From Fibrobacter succinogenes (GTDB taxonomy: Bacteria; Fibrobacterota; Fibrobacteria; Fibrobacterales; Fibrobacteraceae), in assembly GCA_902794535.1 (NCBI GenBank), contig CADBHQ010000011.1, positions 1-64,000 of the forward strand: a stretch of DNA of 64,000 nt. The letters are read 5' to 3'. The translations under genes and the position numbers were made by a program. Of the stretch, positions 63,055-64,000 are shown piece by piece. Position 1 is the first letter of the stretch; the number at the start of each line of letters is the position of its first letter. Below the pieces are notes generated by a model. The model was given only the letters and a program-made list of their open reading frames with translations. It was not told where the DNA came from and made no database searches.

Positions 63055-63999
63055 CTACCGGACATTCACTCGGTGAACGGTAGCACCGACTCTCACGACG
63101 TACGAACCCGAACGCAAGTTCTGCACGACAGTCTCGGTTCCTGCAATAGCGTCTTGACGCACGATACGGCCTTGCAAATCCATGACTGTATACGTTTTCG
63201 CAGAAGCACCTGCAGCAACGATGGTAAGCGTCGAGCGAGAGCTGTTGCGGACTGTAAATTCCGAAGCGATTTTGGCAGCACGTACAGCAGGTTTTACGGA
63301 AGGACCTGCCTTAGGCGATGCAACCAGATTCATGTTCGTTAAGACATGCAAGTTACTCATTGGCGTACGGCGGTCGCAGAGGAACATATCGAAATCGTAG
63401 TTCTTCCCTGCAACAAGCTTTCCCGAAACGCCTTCAAATTCGTCCAGATTCAGGTATCTAGGAGCAGGCAAGTGGAGGCCGCCCAAATCAATTGCCAGTT
63501 TGTTGTCGATATACACCCACATGTCATCATCCGCGCGAACCGCAAGGAACGCCCCCGGTCGATAAGTAAACTGCGAATGAGCCTCTAGGCAGAAATGCTG
63601 GTTAACATCGTTTACGACGCGATCGTCCCACGAAAGAACATCATAGACATCGGGGTGGTCCCCATCAGCAAACTCGCCCGCTGCAGCCGGATACAAATCA
63701 ATATACGGGACTCCCGTCTTAGGCTCTATCGCAGACCAATCAACAACCTCGCCAAACATCTGTTTCGCAGTGTCGGAAATGAAGTCGTACTCAGGCGTGC
63801 CGCTACCCATGCCATACCTGACGCCGCCAGGTCCCATTCTCAAAGTAGCAGCTGTAGCACACGTTCCCGTACACGTCTCTTTTTCGACAGAATCGGCAAG
63901 ATCGTCCAAAGGAGTGAAAGCCTGCGAAGGATACATGAATTTGTAGCTGTCAAATTCCCACAATCCGCTTTCGGTCATATAGAAATACACGCCACGCGA
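63055..63999 (-). CDS. Fibro-slime domain secreted protein, 5' end cut by window edge
   Basis: The frame is open to the right edge, so the GTG at 63990 is probably internal and the N-terminus lies outside. The visible part has the fibro-slime/PA14-like core AVRADDDMWVYIDNKLAIDL followed by GGLH and the strand FDMFLCDRR. A linker and a C-terminal sorting-like domain (GSYVVRVGATVHRVNVR) follow. This domain family was named from Fibrobacter and Dictyostelium and is linked to carbohydrate binding or adhesion. Domain call is good; role inferred. Confidence 0.85.
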   Translation of the reverse strand, partial: SRGVYFYMTESGLWEFDSYKFMYPSQAFTPLDDLADSVEKETCTGTCATAATLRMGPGGVRYGMGSGTPEYDFISDTAKQMFGEVVDWSAIEPKTGVPYIDLYPAAAGEFADGDHPDVYDVLSWDDRVVNDVNQHFCLEAHSQFTYRPGAFLAVRADDDMWVYIDNKLAIDLGGLHLPAPRYLNLDEFEGVSGKLVAGKNYDFDMFLCDRRTPMSNLHVLTNMNLVASPKAGPSVKPAVRAAKIASEFTVRNSSRSTLTIVAAGASAKTYTVMDLQGRIVRQDAIAGTETVVQNLRSGSYVVRVGATVHRVNVR

Positions 64000-64000
64000 A

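Noticed and set aside
63060-63105. Terminator for the small lipoprotein gene
   Set aside because: The CTACCG / CGGTAG hairpin has a long loop and no T-run, and it lies inside the fibro-slime coding region.

Overview
The window looks like a chromosomal segment of a Fibrobacter-type bacterium (phylum Fibrobacterota). Three lipoprotein genes or gene fragments carry the FISUMP domain (the Fibrobacter succinogenes major paralogous domain). One partial gene encodes a fibro-slime domain. Several secreted proteins end in a C-terminal sorting-like module, and an LptD-like protein implies a Gram-negative outer membrane. Genes are densely packed, no non-coding gap exceeds 300 bases, and many neighbours are coupled by TAATG or ATGA overlaps. 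All calls come from reading the sequence; no database search was run.

Layout. 1-8.5 kb: a FISUMP lipoprotein cut by the left edge, then a leftward run of lptD-like, maf, a RodZ-like gene and hisB, followed by a PDZ secreted protein and an unknown secreted protein. 8.5-13.6 kb: a leftward operon of metallophosphoesterase, fused cytochrome c biogenesis protein (ResB-CcsA), dGTPase and HAD nucleotidase. 13.6-17.5 kb: rightward THUMP-like methyltransferase, ung, DUF4321 and gatA. 17.5-23 kb: leftward lipoprotein pair, guaB, pth, rplY, tRNA-Gln and ispE. 23.1-29.1 kb: a rightward trans-envelope operon (DUF2147, LolA-like, MMPL/RND, DUF1302-like, outer-membrane protein). 29.1-36.8 kb: the most unusual region, described below. 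36.8-45 kb: ftsK, a CHASE2 class III cyclase, panC, a deoxynucleoside kinase and folK. 45-50 kb: rho, proC and a sigma-54 activator. 49.4-52 kb: FecCD-type ABC permease, its ATPase and an unknown exported protein. 52-59 kb: nspC, tsaE, a membrane protein, sufE, an FAD reductase, a secreted pentapeptide-repeat protein and radA. 59-64 kb: a FISUMP fragment, a FISUMP lipoprotein, a GLUG-type secreted protein, a small lipoprotein and a fibro-slime protein cut by the right edge.

The candidate new system (29115-36784) puts five genes in one direction: a STAS anti-sigma-antagonist-like protein, a fold-type I PLP enzyme, a one-module NRPS in the order A-PCP-C, a MATE exporter with a C-terminal HATPase (RsbW/SpoIIAB-like) domain, and a membrane-anchored SpoIIE/RsbU-type PP2C phosphatase. 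The sequence suggests that a partner-switching circuit (phosphatase, STAS, HATPase) is wired directly to an exporter instead of a sigma factor, next to the enzymes that would make the exported small molecule. The adenylation domain has Ile209 where most amino-acid-activating domains keep an Asp.

A second genome-scale signal is a TAnnTTnn box, close to the Bacteroidetes -7 element, placed 4-6 bases before the start codon of at least ten genes that lack a Shine-Dalgarno sequence. This predicts widespread leaderless transcription.
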